From positions 82,142,930-82,206,929 of the forward strand of contig NC_090751.1 in assembly GCF_036898095.1 (NCBI RefSeq): a DNA stretch of 64,000 bases. Direction: 5' to 3'. Shown here piece by piece: positions 44,461-55,260 of this stretch (within the stretch, counting starts at the first letter, position 1; every line of letters starts with the position of its first letter). A program made the position numbers and the translations under genes. The notes under the pieces were generated by a model, which saw nothing but the letters and a program-made list of their open reading frames with translations, did no database searches and was not told the DNA's origin. This DNA is from Palaemon carinicauda (lineage: Eukaryota; Arthropoda; Malacostraca; Decapoda; Palaemonidae).

Positions 44461-47384
44461 CTAGCGTTTGCGGCCTCGGCTGCTCCCTCTAGGATTCTTG
44501 CCTCCCCTGGAGGACTTTCCGCCCTTCTTGTCTTTGACAGGAAAGAGCTGCTGTTTGGACACCTTCGTCTTTGTAGCCGGCGCCGGTTTCGTCAACTTGG
44601 ACTGGCGAGGTTGTTGGGGTGCTGGAGGTTTGTAGGGCTTAGATGTAAGAGCCCTTTGGAGGAGAGAATCGTGGTTCGATTTCCTCCACCTCTCAGCTGT
44701 CTGTTCCACATCCTTGGGCTCAAACAGACTCTTTCCTAGGATGGAAGAGTGTCTGAGCTTGCAGACATCCACGGCTGGGACCTTCGCGTGGAACCTCTCG
44801 GTCACCGGATCACATTTCAAGATCGAGTTTGCCCACAAGTTCGAAACTTGGTGGGCCAGAAACTCGATGGTACGTGTGCCCGAAAGGAGGAAGGTCTCCA
44901 GGGCCTTCCTGGTGTTTTCCTTGGAAAGATCCTCGGAATGCAACACGAAGCCCAGAGACCCTAGCCAGACATCCAGCCACGATGTGGCCTGCATGGCACA
45001 CTTTGCGACTTTCTTCTGACTCAGGATCTCCGTTGCCGAGAACGTCACCTGCCGGTTGGAGAGTCTCTCAAGAGAGACTCCCCTGGTGAGCTTTTCCACG
45101 GAGTGGTGAAGAGGAAGAGCTAAACAAGGCTCCTCCATGATCTCGAAGTACCTCCTCTGTTAGACACGAGGAGGTGGGAGGAGCATGTTACCAGCAGAGG
45201 AACGGCTGGAGGAGGCGAGTTCCGCGAGATGGCCCTCGACCTTATCTCTGGCACTCTTCACCCCTTGGGACCAAGGCAAAACCGCACTGGTCTTAGAGGG
45301 TTTTTGAGTGCTGTAGACTTGGTTCAGGACCGTATCCTTGCCTTCATGAGGGGTGGTCTCGGGGTCCTTGAACTTGTTGAGATGCCTCATCAAAGTCAGG
45401 ACCTGCCAGAAGGCGTGCTCTGAATCCTGCTGCTCTCCTCCTGGTGAGTTGGCAGCAAAGTCTCCTGTCCCCAGCTGCTCTACTTGGGGTGACACGTGGA
45501 CGTTCTCCTGGGGTCTCGCTGGCTCTGGTCGAATACTTGAAGACTTCGGGACGGTCTTCGAGTCCTTCGGTTCCCTTCCAGGAGGGATGCAGGAATCCGG
45601 CAAAGAAGCCTGAGGAATCTTCTCCGCCCCAGTACGCGACGATTCTCCTACTCGAGGTGGGGTCTCTCCCATTGGTGCGGTGGGGGAAGGCCTCACCTCG
45701 GTAGATTCTCCTGAGGACGGAAAAGCTTCGTCCACAGGAGAAGGAGAGGGGGGGAATCGTGAAGATGATGACCTGGTTGTGGGCGCTCCTGGAGACTCGC
45801 TCGGCTGCTCGCACTGCGAAACCCGCCGAGACTTGCGTTTGGGGACACGCTGGCGCTTGCGCGATTGACAAATCGCGGGATCGCGCGCGGGCGAACGTTC
45901 GCGCGCGAAGATAAAGGCGCGGGAGAGCGTGGGCGCGCACGGCTGCAGAGTGTTGGCGCGTTGGCGAGTAATGGCGCACAGGCGAGCGATGGCGCGCAGG
46001 CGAGCGTCAACGCGTTGGCGAGCGATGGCACGCAGGCGAACGATGGCGCGCAGGCGAGCGATGGCGCTCAGGCGAGATAGCGTGCAGGCGCGTAGGGAGA
46101 CCTTTGGCGTGCAGGATCGTGTGTGCGCGGGCGTGCTGAGGGATGCTTGAGCGCAGGCGACAGATCCCGCGGGCACGCAGGAGATCGCTGGCGCGTGGTC
46201 AGAAGCAGGCGGCTGGGGTGCAGGGCCAACAGGGGTAGAGGAGCGTACCGGGGGCTGCTCGTGGGCGTGTGCAGGAGACTTTCTGTGAGCACGCGGGTGT
46301 GTAGCGTCTCGTCCAGCTCTGGAAGGCGCATAGGCGGGTGCACACGATGGCGCGCAGGCGAGGGCTGACGCATAGGCGAGCTCCGGGGGCACGCAGGTGA
46401 TCGCGGGTGAGAAGGAGAAGGAGGCATCTTCTTGCCTATGCCCAGAACAGTCAGCTCACTCCGAGGAGGAACCTCTGCGGGGGACGTCGAGGGTGAAGAA
46501 CCGAAGAGGCGCCTCCTAACCCCCTTGTAGGGAGAAGGAAGGCCTCTACGGCAGAGAGGAGGGCAAGCCTTACGGCGAAGACGACCTCTAGGAGCAGGCA
46601 CACCATCATCGGTCCTCCGAAGAGGAGTCTCTGTCAGTGAACTCACTCGAGGGGGGAATCACCCGCAGGAGAGACCGTTGGACTCAGCTCCTCCCTCGAA
46701 GGATGTTCGGAGGGGGGAACTGAGCCTTCAGCTACATCAGCAACCAAGGCAGGGGTTTGACCCGACCCGTCGGAAGCCTTTGCCACAACAACGTCGACGA
46801 TAGACAGAGCATAGACCTCCACTATCACTGGCGACTGTTTGACAGCTGCTCCCAACTGGATCAAGTCAAACAGGGCTTCCCTGGAGGGCGAAGCCCCAAG
46901 GATGTCCAAAGCTGCAATAAATCATTATTAGTAACAGAGTTATCAATATCCTCCCCCGGAGGAGGAGGAGGAGCTGCCTCGCTATGGGAGGCAACTCCCT
47001 CTCCCGAACCCCGAGGTTGGTCAACAAAAGAATGGCCTACGCTACTACTCGCCGGCCTCTCACGAGAGACCGATCGAGTGGGAGCTTTGGAGGTTCGGGC
47101 AGTGGAAGAAGAGTCCTTGGAACTTTCCTTCTTCAAGGCAACCCTTGAAGGAGAAGGATCCCGCTTAGACTTCTTCCGTCGCCGGGAAAACCTCTCCCAC
47201 TGGGAGGTAGACCACTCCCTGCACTCACTACAAACATTTTCTCTATCACACCGATGACCTCTGCAGTACGGACACAAGGTGTGAGGTTCCGTCTCGACCG
47301 CCGACATGAACGTCCCACAAGGGCGGTCGGGTAAGCCAGGGCATTTCCGCATGATAGAGGTAGAGGCCAACTTCCGAACACTCT
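44461..47384 (-). pseudogene. DIRS 4 gag with N-terminal Cys-rich domain
   Basis: Starts just after a strong splice acceptor (CTTTTTCTTTCAG, AG at 47386-47385). The N-terminal part (about 47400-46861) has a Cys/His cluster, CPGLPDRPCG...LCPYCRGHRC...CSECREW, then a Ser/Arg/Lys-rich stretch. The linker (46640-45340) is Pro/Ser/Arg-rich and includes an 18-base minisatellite. The core frame 45138-44461 reads ETFLLSGTRTIEFLAHQVS, ILGKSLFEPKDVEQTAERW and ends in a basic glycine-rich tail (GGKSSRGGKNPRGSSRGRKR) suited to nucleic-acid binding. The frame 46392-45160 is open for 410 codons. Shifts separate the pieces near 46640 and 45150. I infer capsid and RNA-binding functions from position and composition. 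Confidence 0.75.
45955..46090 (-). repeat. 18-bp minisatellite in DIRS 4 gag linker
   Basis: About seven copies of an 18-base unit (GCGAGCGATGGCGCGCAG on the plus strand). On the minus strand it encodes a six-residue LRAIAR-type repeat. Units vary, and GCGCGC-rich pieces extend on both sides. A related 18-base unit is present in DIRS 6 at 60425-60560. Confidence 0.88.
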
Positions 47385-47462
47385 CTGAAAGAAAAAGCAA
47401 AAAAGATTAAGGCTGTCAAAATGCGAGGGTGAGGTAGACACGTCTGACCGTCACCCAAGCCA

Positions 47463-47620
47463 AAAGTGAAGTGAATCAGTTCACCGGTGAGTGAGGGGGG
47501 AGGGGTAGCTAGCTAACCCAGTAAACCCTCGTTAAAAATCTAATGGCACGTCATTTCAGCTACGCCGAAAGTAATACCCCATGTAAATAGTGAGGTTTGT
47601 ATTTTGGTTACGGAACAAAC
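47463..47620 (-). repeat. DIRS 4 5' inverted terminal repeat
   Basis: Inverted counterpart of 33105-33262; the tip GGTTACGGAACAAA at 47606-47619 matches the inverted ICR half at 33334-33347. The Ty3/gypsy sequence begins at the next bases. Confidence 0.88.
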
Positions 47621-48480
47621 TTTATTCAACTTAACTATGGAGAAATTATTGCAGCCTGCCCATCTGAATCTGGACCCCAGCTCCCCTTCAGCAGCAAAGG
47701 AATGGCGGCATTGGCAAAAGACGTTTTCCAACTTTATTCAAGAATATGGTGAAAGGACACTAAATAAACCGAGGATACTCGTGAACTATGTCAGTCATAA
47801 TGTTTTTGAATACATTGAGGAATGTGTGAATTATGATACTGCCATTTCCCCATTGGAAAAGTTATACGTAAAGACACCTAATGAAATATTCACCTGCCAT
47901 TTACTTGCTACTTGCCAACAAAAGGCAGGAGAAACTTTGGGTGAGTTTTTGAGAGAATTGCATAAATTAGGCAATGACTGTAATTCAAAGGCAGTTAGTG
48001 CAGAATAATACAGAAAGGAGCTGATCAGGGATGCTTTTATAGTCTAACCTTACCTTTGATTCGGCAGTGTCTTCTTGAAAATAAAACTCTAGACTTACAG
48101 GCAGCTTACGCCCAGGCTTACTCTTCAGACCTTGCCCAACATAATGCTAGTTCTTATAGTCCCATGCATCCTCATGTTGAGCATACTGCTGCTTTAGTTA
48201 CCTCTGATCATGCTCTTATTGCAGGTGATCATGTGAAGAGGGGACCAACGTCTGAAAGCCGGGAGGTAACGGCTGGAAATCAAGTATCAGCTGCTACACT
48301 GTCCATGAAGAGAAATTTTTTTTTTTTTTTGTGGAGATCCCTAGGATATTCGTGTGCACTACCCAGCTCAGGATTCCATTTGCAATAAATGTGGCAAGAA
48401 GGGACACTTTGCAAAAGCATATCTATTGAAACAATCTGTATATGGAGGTAAATCTACGACAGCTATAGTATTTGATCCCT
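47621..48480 (+). pseudogene. Ty3/gypsy-like gag with zinc knuckle, broken
   Basis: The frame 47604-48008 encodes a retroviral-type gag segment (MEKLLQPAHLNLDPSSPSA, WQKTFSNFIQEYG, LLATCQQKAGETLGEFLREL). After a stop at 48006 and a shift near 48040 it continues in another frame (LENKTLDLQAAYAQAYSSD). A poly-T run at 48317-48330 breaks it again, and a zinc knuckle follows as CNKCGKKGHFAKAY, whose last cysteine is tyrosine. The true start is probably the ATG at 47637. It is a decayed copy of the arthropod Ty3/gypsy class that resembles K02A2.6-type elements. It begins directly at the DIRS 4 end, so its 5' LTR is absent or lies elsewhere. Confidence 0.75.
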
Positions 48481-48539
48481 CACAGTAATCTGTTCTTGCA
48501 GCTATCGCTGGTACCACCTTTCCTCAGAGCCGCTATCGG

Positions 48540-48827
48540 GAAGCTAACTCAACAACAATTATGGGACGAAAGTTGACAGCCACTGTCGACTCGTGCAGTG
48601 ATGACAGTTACATAGATGGAAATGTAGCATTGGAATTGGAGCTACTGATACATCCCACCAACAAAGACGTTGCTTTAGCACAGAAATCTTTGCATACAAA
48701 CTCTCCAGGTTATGTCAATGTGGACTTGACTCTTCCCCTTAATGGAGAAACTTATCCATCCACGCGTCTAGCAGTAATGAAGGATTCATGTTCAGGAGTA
48801 CTACTTGGTCAGGACTTCCAAGAATAG
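48540..48827 (+). pseudogene. Ty3/gypsy-like aspartic protease
   Basis: The frame 48561-48827 reads MGRKLTATVDSCSDDSYIDG, where VDSCSDDSYI takes the place of the usual D-S/T-G active-site loop. It ends with SGVLLGQDFQE, the I-L-G-x-D-F motif that closes the retroviral protease fold. The middle (PGYVNVDLTLPLNGETY) is the flap region. The Asp-Ser-Cys loop recurs in related invertebrate gypsy elements, as I recall, so it may not be a mutation. It sits between gag and RT as expected. Confidence 0.75.
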
Positions 48828-49315
48828 CACAGAAAGTGAATCTTGAATATGATGGATAAAAACCAGCGCTCAACTTATTTAGTGCTAGCTCATACTGCGC
48901 GTCGGCTGCTGGTGCTGTAGATGAGCATTCTATCTTCCAGCATTTGTTACCTAATTATAAGCCTATAGTCACCAAATCGAGACACTACTGTAAAGATGAC
49001 AAAGAATTCATTGACGCGAAGACTAGTCTCTAGGCTGAGGGTGTTATTGAGGATAGCATATCACCGTGGAGAGCTCAAGCTGTGGTTAAGGATCCCTTAG
49101 ATCAGCATAAGAAGCGGACATGTCGATTATTCAAACTACAGTATAAATCTGTATACAGAACTGGATGCTTATCCATTACCATGGATTATCACCTTGGTTA
49201 ATGAACTCTCAATGTACACTGTATTTTCGACTTTTGACTTGAAAAGTACTTTCCACCAAGTCCCACTAAAGGACTCAGACCATGAGTTGTCACTCATTGG
49301 CACCATGGAGTGGAG
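48828..49315 (+). pseudogene. Ty3/gypsy-like reverse transcriptase N-terminal fragment
   Basis: RT fingers and part of the palm, in shifted frames: EGVIEDSISPWRAQAVVV-type text (stop at about 49033), then KKRTCR..., ELDAYPLPWI and FSTFDLKSTFHQVPLKDSDH. It ends near 49312 before the catalytic YxDD, where sequence of DIRS fragment 5 begins. RNase H and integrase are absent. This is a truncated, decayed element; the break with the DIRS fragment looks abrupt. Confidence 0.7.
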
Positions 49316-49329
49316 TAACACTAGTTGCG

Positions 49330-50990
49330 TTGCCTTCATCTCCAGAAAATTATGTGAATGACCTTGTCCTCTTCAGACAATAGGCCCGAGATTTGCTCCA
49401 TTCCTAGGTAAGCATCCCACGCTTTACGAGAAGCATCTGAGAACAGAAGGAATTGCGGAGGAGGAGGACCCTGAAGCGGGGTTCCCGCTAACAGGTTTTC
49501 CTCACTCAGCCACCGACGGAGGTCCGTTACCACCTCCTGTGGTACTGACAGCAGGGTTGCAGGGTGGTCTGATGTCTGTGACCACAGGCTCTTCAGAGCC
49601 CAGTGCACCGAGGGAAGAGGCATTCTCCCGAAGGGGAGGAGTTTCTACAAGGCGAGATGGCCTAAAAGCTTCTGCCAAGAGTATTCAGGAAGAAGCTTCC
49701 CTTTCAGATAGGTCACTGCTATTTCTCTGAATCTCAGGATCCTGTTGGCAGATGGAAAAGCTCTGGCTTGAAATGAGCCTAGGTGCCTAATGGACTGTTG
49801 ACAGACAACGCTGGACTTCTCCAGGTTCAGTTAGATCTCTAACTCCTTGCAAAGATCTAGGAGTAGATCCACGTGCCTTAACAGGAGAGCTCGGGGCTCT
49901 ACAAGAAGGAGCCAGTCATCCAGGCTGAGACAAGGGCAAAGATTATGGTGAAGACATGAGGGTCTGTTGACAGGGCGAACCACAGCACCCTGAACTGAAA
50001 AATCCTTTCTTAAAAGAGAAACCTTAGGTAATTCCTTGAGGCAGGCTGGATTAGGACCTAAAAATATGCATCTTCCAGGTCTATGGTCAGAAGGAAATCG
50101 TTCTTCCTGATGGCCTGGAGAACAGTGGCCGGAGTCTCCATTTTGAATTTGGTTTGGAGAACAAGCAAATTCAAACAAGAGAGGTCTATGACGAGTCTCC
50201 AGCGTTCCGTCCGCTTCTCTACCAGATATAGATTGCTGAGGAAGCCTGGAGAATTGCTTAAGACTGCCTCCACAGTTCCTTTGGCTAACAATTTGAATAC
50301 TTCCTCAAATAAGGAGGTCCTTTACTAAGCCTTTTGTATAAAATTGTTGGAATAAAAGATTCCTGGTCAGAGGTGGTGTACAAGATATGAAAAGGACTAT
50401 ATCCTGAACGGAAGACTTCTACCATCCATAAGGTCAGCCCCGAAGTCCTACCAACATAACCAAAAGCTTTGTAGGGATCCCCCTACTGGTAATAAGCTGG
50501 GGTGTATGCCCTTCCTAGTGGAAGCTGACAACAAGTATTTCTGGGCCTTGCCTCCTGGGCTATTGTGAATCTGTTAGAAGTAGAAGTCGTCTTTGCTGAA
50601 GAACTGGCTTTAAAGAAGAGTTCCTTAGCTGCTGCTGGGAGGTAGGCAACATTGGTGCCACTACCCGTCTTATCATAGGGGCTTGTCCTAACCTATCTAC
50701 CCTCTCGATAGCCATAGCAACATCAGAGGGAGGGAACAGAGAAGAGGAATTCACTGGGTCAGAGTTTCTCAGGGCTAATGCATCCTTAGGTGACAGTTAT
50801 CTAGAACATTTGGTTAAGACAGCATCATGCCTCTTTAGGATACAGTTATCCCATAGGAAAAAAATCTGGTGTAAAAGGAATTCTATGGCTTTAGCCCCAG
50901 ATTGAGATAATTTCTCAAACTGCTTAACAGTGTGTTCTTCTCTTACGTTCCTGTCACCATAAAGCGGGATACTGTTCAAGACCAGTGGTC
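49330..50990 (-). mobile_element. DIRS-like fragment, copy 5 (gag to RNase H only)
   Basis: Minus-strand pieces in DIRS order: gag (50979-50797, KAIEFLLHQIFFLWDNCILK; then 50754-50560), RT (50291-50058: SPGFLSNLYLVEKRTERWRL, LLTIDLEDAYF), RT continuation in other frames (50178-49831, with SLDDWLLLVEP where YLDDWLLL is expected), and RT thumb plus start of RNase H (49623-49336: LFSDASRKAWDAYLG). The YLDD tyrosine reads serine. No recombinase, ICR or terminal repeats are seen. Many stops. A fragment of a subfamily related to copy 4, judged by gag. Confidence 0.8.
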
Positions 50991-51024
50991 TACCAACGAG
51001 CAGGCTTGGATTGCAGACATAGCG

Positions 51025-51370
51025 GCTATTATTATTATCACTTGCTAAGCTACAACCCTAGTTGGAAAAGCAGGATGCTACGAGCCCAAGGGCTCCAACG
51101 GGAAAATAGCCTGGTGAGGAAAGGAAATAATGAGAAATAGAATATTTTAAGAATAGTAACAATATTAAAATAAATATTTCTCATATAAACTATAAAAAAA
51201 TTAACAAAACAGGAAAACAAGAGGAAGAGAAATAAGATAGAATAGTATGCTCAAGTGTACCCTCAAGCAAGAGAACTCCAACCGAAGACACTGGAAGGCC
51301 ATGGTAGAGAGGCTATGGCACTACCCAAGACTAGAGAATACTTGTGTCCTTCTCCTAGAAGAGCGGTTTA
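51025..51370 (+). repeat. Interspersed repeat with CTAAGCTACAACCCTAG start
   Basis: Contains CTAAGCTACAACCCTAGTTG, AAGCAGGATGCTACGAGCCC, an AT-rich middle, then TGCTCAAGTGTACCCTCAAG and GGCTATGGCACTACCCAAGA. I recall very similar sequence as a high-copy repeat in decapod genomes, which is memory and not a search result. A decayed partner lies at 21060-21125. There is no coding frame. The class is unknown; the short TTATTATTATTATCAC run at its left side is typical of where such copies begin. Confidence 0.6.
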
Positions 51371-51854
51371 CATCCATCTTCGCGATTTCGGGATTTAAAA
51401 AGATGGCAAGGAGGTTGGACAACTTATAAACTGGTATCGATGGTACCAGGTTAACAACATCAGCGTCAAAAGGGAGTGGGCTCTAAAAGGCGCCAGAGTG
51501 TACGTAAAATCCTATCTGGCACAAAAGGACTAAGGGCAGTAGTTTTGAGGACCTGCTGACCATAAGGGAATTTTCAGATGCTGAGACTTGTGTATTAAGC
51601 AAATCTAATGTATCTTTAGTTTGGTTAGAAAGTGCCACATTGAACCTGTGTCTGGAGCTTTGAAAATGTGGGAAGACTGAATCAACTGCGCACCATCTGT
51701 TAGCGGTCCATCTAAACGACAGATGAGGCTCATAATCTTGATAAATTGCGAAGCCTCTAAACCAGACATCGGGACCTTGAGGTGGACTACATCAGCTGAG
51801 CTGGTGTTCGCATGAGGTTTTTCGGAGAGTCATTAATAGTGATAATGTTATTAC
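51371..51854. other. Unannotated intronic DNA
   Basis: May include the 3' part of the repeat starting at 51025. I see no exon or element boundary until the terminal inverted repeat at about 51855. Confidence 0.35.
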
Positions 51855-52034
51855 CCGGTTGTTCCACTTTTTAGTGAGGTCCGATATGTTCTGAGATAAG
51901 TTCGTTGGATTTTTGGGGGGATTTTATAAACTATACATTTTTAGAACGCTAACATTACGAAGAATGCAAAAACCAATGTTGCCAGAATTTTCGAGGTCAT
52001 TTTGGCGGCCATTTTGGATTTCTAATATGGCGAC
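51855..52034 (+). repeat. Left terminal inverted repeat of the zinc-finger DNA transposon
   Basis: Matches the complement of 54399-54573, including TTTTTAGTGAGGTC, TTCGTTGGATTTTTGGGG and CAATGTTGCCAGAATT. Confidence 0.75.
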
Positions 52035-52430
52035 CACAAAATCTTATTTTTCTCTTATTTACTTATTTTGTTTTAACTATGTGGTAAAATTCTATGCGTA
52101 AATTTATATCTGTAATCTATGAAGTATGCTTGAATAAATTCAGTATTTGTGTTTGTAATCAAATTGGTTTTATTGCGTATGTAAACTATGTTCGGCGATT
52201 GTGGCGTGTTGTTTTGTGTATTGTTTTGTGTAGTTTTGTTCTGAGTGCTATGTTCTCAGTGGAATAAAGCCTTGCTGTAGGTTTTGTGATTCTTTTGTAT
52301 ACTACACTGTACTTATTATGATGAAATATGACCAAAAAAACCAACTTTAATTTTTTTTCCTTTACAGGTCTAATTTGAGCTGCAATGAACACTGTGCCTC
52401 TTCTGAGCAAGCCATGTGAAGAAATAAAGG

Positions 52431-53711
52431 ATGGGGGATCCAATTAACTGGAGACTGTGTATTCTTTGTCAACGTGGTGACAAAAAAGAAGGTCCTTTGG
52501 TACTAAAACCACGACTAGGTTCTTATGTGACATGCTTGAATGCAGTCAGAGAAAGAGCCACTTGCAATGATGGACAGTATGTGGAAATCGAGCGAAGACT
52601 CAAAGACGTTACCAGAGATACATTGAGTGAGCAGGGTGCAATATGGCACCAAAGCTGTTATCAGGAGGCAACAAACAGGAGTCGGATCGAGAGGGCCAGG
52701 GAACGCAATGAACAAGCTGTGAGTGCGGCTTCAGCCACCAAGAAGCGTGGGAGAAAAAGAAAGAGTGAAGAGATTGAACAGCCATCTGAGCGGCCGGCCA
52801 AGTTCACAAGATCCAAGACAGCTCCCCTGGAGAAGGATTTGTGCTTTTTCTGCCAAGAAGACACAGGAGAGCAGATCTTCAGGGTTTGTACGTCAGAGAC
52901 AGGGAAACAACTAAGGTCAGCTGTGGAGAAGTCTGGGAATCCAGCCCTGGTAACAAGACTGAATACTTCTATCTCCCCTACAGATGCACATGCAATTGAT
53001 GTTCAATACCACAAAGGATGCTGGAGAAGCAACGTGTTTCATTCCTTAAGAAAAGTGTCAGACCGAAGTGGTCCATACGTCCACCCACTTCAAGCAGCAA
53101 GCATGGTTGAAATAACAAACTTGGTTGAAGTGAAGACACGACAAAAGGCTGTAATCTCAATGGGAGACGTAGAGACAGTGTACAAGAACATGCTTGGGGA
53201 TGTCATGGCACAGCATTGCCCCACCTTCAGTCGAAAATGGTTAAAAGAATATATTCTGACTGAACTCCCAGCTGTGACATCAGTACTGCAAAAAGATCGT
53301 AGGAAATCAGCAGTGCTATACAACCCAACAGCCTGTCAAGAAGATAATGTTCATTCAATGATAATAGATGCTGGCAGCATGGACAATATGAAAACAGTCT
53401 TCAAGGCAGCCCAGATCATTCGCCAGAGTATTGTCTACTTCAACAAGGAAAGTGTCACAGATAATGATGACATCCCGGTATCAAGTGATACAACATGTGT
53501 CCCAGCTGAATTGTACAGCCTGATGAGATGGGTTCTGACTGGGCCTGTGGAACATCTAGCAACTGAAGCAAGGACAGGGATCACAGACCGGTTAGCACTA
53601 ACTATGAGCCAAAACATGATGTTTGGGTTGAAGACAGACAGGCAGGTCCAGTACAAGCCTTCAGGGTCAGGCACCTTTAGGCAGCACCAGAAGCCATTCT
53701 GGAAATGGTAA
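52431..53711 (+). pseudogene. Transposon-borne protein with two Cys/His modules, truncated
   Basis: 426 codons starting MGDPINWRLCILCQRGDKKE. Module 1 is CILCQ...C...WHQSCYQEA (residues about 9-85). A basic linker follows (KKRGRKRKSEEIEQPSERPA, likely nuclear targeting). Module 2 is LCFFCQEDTGE...C...YHKGCW (about 135-205). The rest is helical, with FNKESVTDNDDIPVSSDTTC and ITDRLALTMSQNMMFGLKTD before it ends FRQHQKPFWKW-stop. Similar uncharacterised multi-copy proteins occur in cnidarian and crustacean genomes, from memory. Those are longer, with a conserved domain between this point and a Cys-rich tail, so this copy appears internally deleted. Whether the family is a transposase or an accessory protein is not known to me. 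Confidence 0.65.
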
Positions 53712-53821
53712 GATGTCTTTGCAAGACAAACTGCTCAACTAAAAGGTGCTCTTGTGCTGCAGTGAACCTTCCTTGCACTGAAATATGTCAGTGCACAAGT
53801 GACTGCCAAAATGACTAAGAT
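53703..53821 (+). pseudogene. Cys-rich C-terminal tail, out of frame
   Basis: Starting at ATGGTAAGATG in the +1 frame relative to the preceding ORF, it reads MVRCLCKTNCSTKRCSCAAV and continues LPCTEICQCTSDCQND before TAA at 53819-53821. About ten cysteines in 38 residues suggest a metal-binding module. This is the expected C-terminus of the transposon protein, brought next to the N-terminal part by the internal deletion in a different frame. Confidence 0.7.
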
Positions 53822-54398
53822 TCAAAGGATGTTTCATCTAATCTCATTGACTCGGAGAGTGACGATGATGATGATACAGACGATGATTGAGAGACCATGA
53901 TATATATTGCCTAAAGACAATAATACAGATTAATTGTGGCAGTTTTAGCTGTTGTTTCTTTAATTCTTTCTATGATCACTCAATGCTTAAATGTATTACC
54001 TTGCATACTTCTGCTGCTACTTGAAATTGCAATTGTTGCGTGGAAACACATGGTGCTTACCTCTGATTAGACTACTGTAATACTATCACTTAGTGTTACA
54101 AATTGTATGTAAATAATATTTAACACTTTAGAATGTATGGTGCTGATGTGTTTCTAGTTTCACATTGCATGTAGGTTATCAAAAATAATGCCAACATGGA
54201 ACAAATAGTTTTTGGTTTTGTAACACATTTATTACCATAATGTTCCTTAATAAAATGCCTAAAAATGGTAATTTCTGCTACTTCATGTTTTAAATCATAT
54301 CTAAAGACTACATTTATATTATGACAAAGCAAATTAAAGAAAAAAATAGCCAAACTTAGCTGTGCTGAAGTCTCTCAATTGAAAATTGCATTTCAGAA
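53822..54398 (+). other. 3' untranslated part of the DNA transposon
   Basis: AT-rich, with a GATGATGATGAT-type run just after the tail. No coding frame. Confidence 0.5.
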
Positions 54399-54573
54399 GT
54401 CGGCCATTTTCAACATCCAAGATGGCCGCCAAGGTGACCTAATTAATCTTGGCAACATTGTTTATGAGATTCCTTGACTTGTAAGCATTCCAAAAATGTA
54501 TAGTTTACAAAATCCCCAAAAAATTCCAACGAAATTACACTAGTGACCTCACTATTTGGAATAATTGGTAGTT
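54399..54573 (+). repeat. Right terminal inverted repeat of the zinc-finger DNA transposon
   Basis: Complement of 51855-52034, including CCAAGATGGCCGCC near 54417-54430 and CCTCACTATTTGGAATAATTGG at the outer end. Confidence 0.75.
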
Positions 54574-55260
54574 CCCTTTTAAGTTATGGTTTGGTTCTTA
54601 ATTCTTTCTCAAACATCCTTCCTTTTCCTTGTGTCATTCATATTGTGACAGGGGAATAGGAGGCGGAGAAGGAACGGGAAGAGTCCAGCTGACTCTCATT
54701 ATAAGAGCATTTGCCTCTAGCAACAGAGTGCGAGAAAAAAGAATTGAAATCTGTCTCTTAACTTGATTTTCGAGGAGAGAAAGAATTCCCTATGTGTTGC
54801 CATCTGGAAATGCCTACAGTATGGGCCTGTCTATGACATATAACAGAGATAACCCTTTCTGTGTTAGATTTAGGTATGATTTATGAGAAGGGTGGAAAGT
54901 GCTTCTCGTCCCTTATCCATTCTCTGTAACTGAAATGAATCCTCTGAAGCAAAATGCTGTTCCGTAGAATACGTGACATGTAAAGCATTATGAACCTTAG
55001 TTCAAGAGCTAGTGTGCGGCTGATCATGTAAATTAATGGGTTTGCTTTTAGCATAAATCATAGGTTTGCTATAGCATAAGTCAAGGCTTTGGTATTGTGA
55101 GTTCTAGCCGGATGTTTATAAAACTTTGGGAGAACTTTAAAACAGTGGGGTGTCGATCTACCATGCCCCTAAGGTGCATTGATCGTAAATTAGCTTGAGA
55201 GGTTTAAGCAGGAAGTTTTATGCTGAAAAAGAGTACTGTATGAGCAAGGAAGATCCTTAC
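54574..55260. other. TCAIM intron, no feature seen
   Basis: Intronic DNA just downstream of the first TCAIM exon in this window. Nothing recognisable. Confidence 0.4.

Larger units (their letters stand above)
33050..47620 (-). mobile_element. DIRS-like retrotransposon copy 4, split by a LINE
   Basis: Both ends present. Removing the LINE (36246-43944) and one target duplication leaves about 6.9 kb. Minus-strand order: 5' end (47620), leader, gag (47384-44461), RT (44432-43945 and 36245-36052), RNase H and DAM-like block (36052-34900), tyrosine recombinase (35012-33821), ICR (33280-33370), 3' end (33050). It is the best-preserved DIRS copy in the window: the RT active site YLDD, the RNase H carboxylates and the recombinase R, H-x-x-R and Y are all present. 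Copies 6 and 7 and the remnants near 21.5 kb belong to the same or a close subfamily. Its 5' end abuts a Ty3/gypsy gag. Confidence 0.92.
51855..54573 (+). mobile_element. DNA transposon with long inverted repeats, internally deleted
   Basis: A 2.7-kb unit bounded by inverted repeats of about 180 bp: left 51855-52034, right 54399-54573. The best block is ACTATACATTTTT with flanking TTTGGGGGGATTTT, opposite its complement at about 54495-54520, followed by a shared GGCGGCCATTTTGGAT-like inner part. It carries one zinc-finger-type open frame (52431-53711) and an out-of-frame Cys-rich tail (53703-53820). The long AT-rich region 53880-54398 is untranslated. I do not know the superfamily, and I could not define a target duplication. 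The two Cys/His modules and the Cys-rich tail suggest the middle, presumably the catalytic core, was deleted. Confidence 0.7.

Noticed and set aside
45229..46368. Plus-strand frames of 60-86 codons in DIRS 4 gag
   Set aside because: Mirror readings of the GC-rich minus-strand gag linker and its minisatellite.
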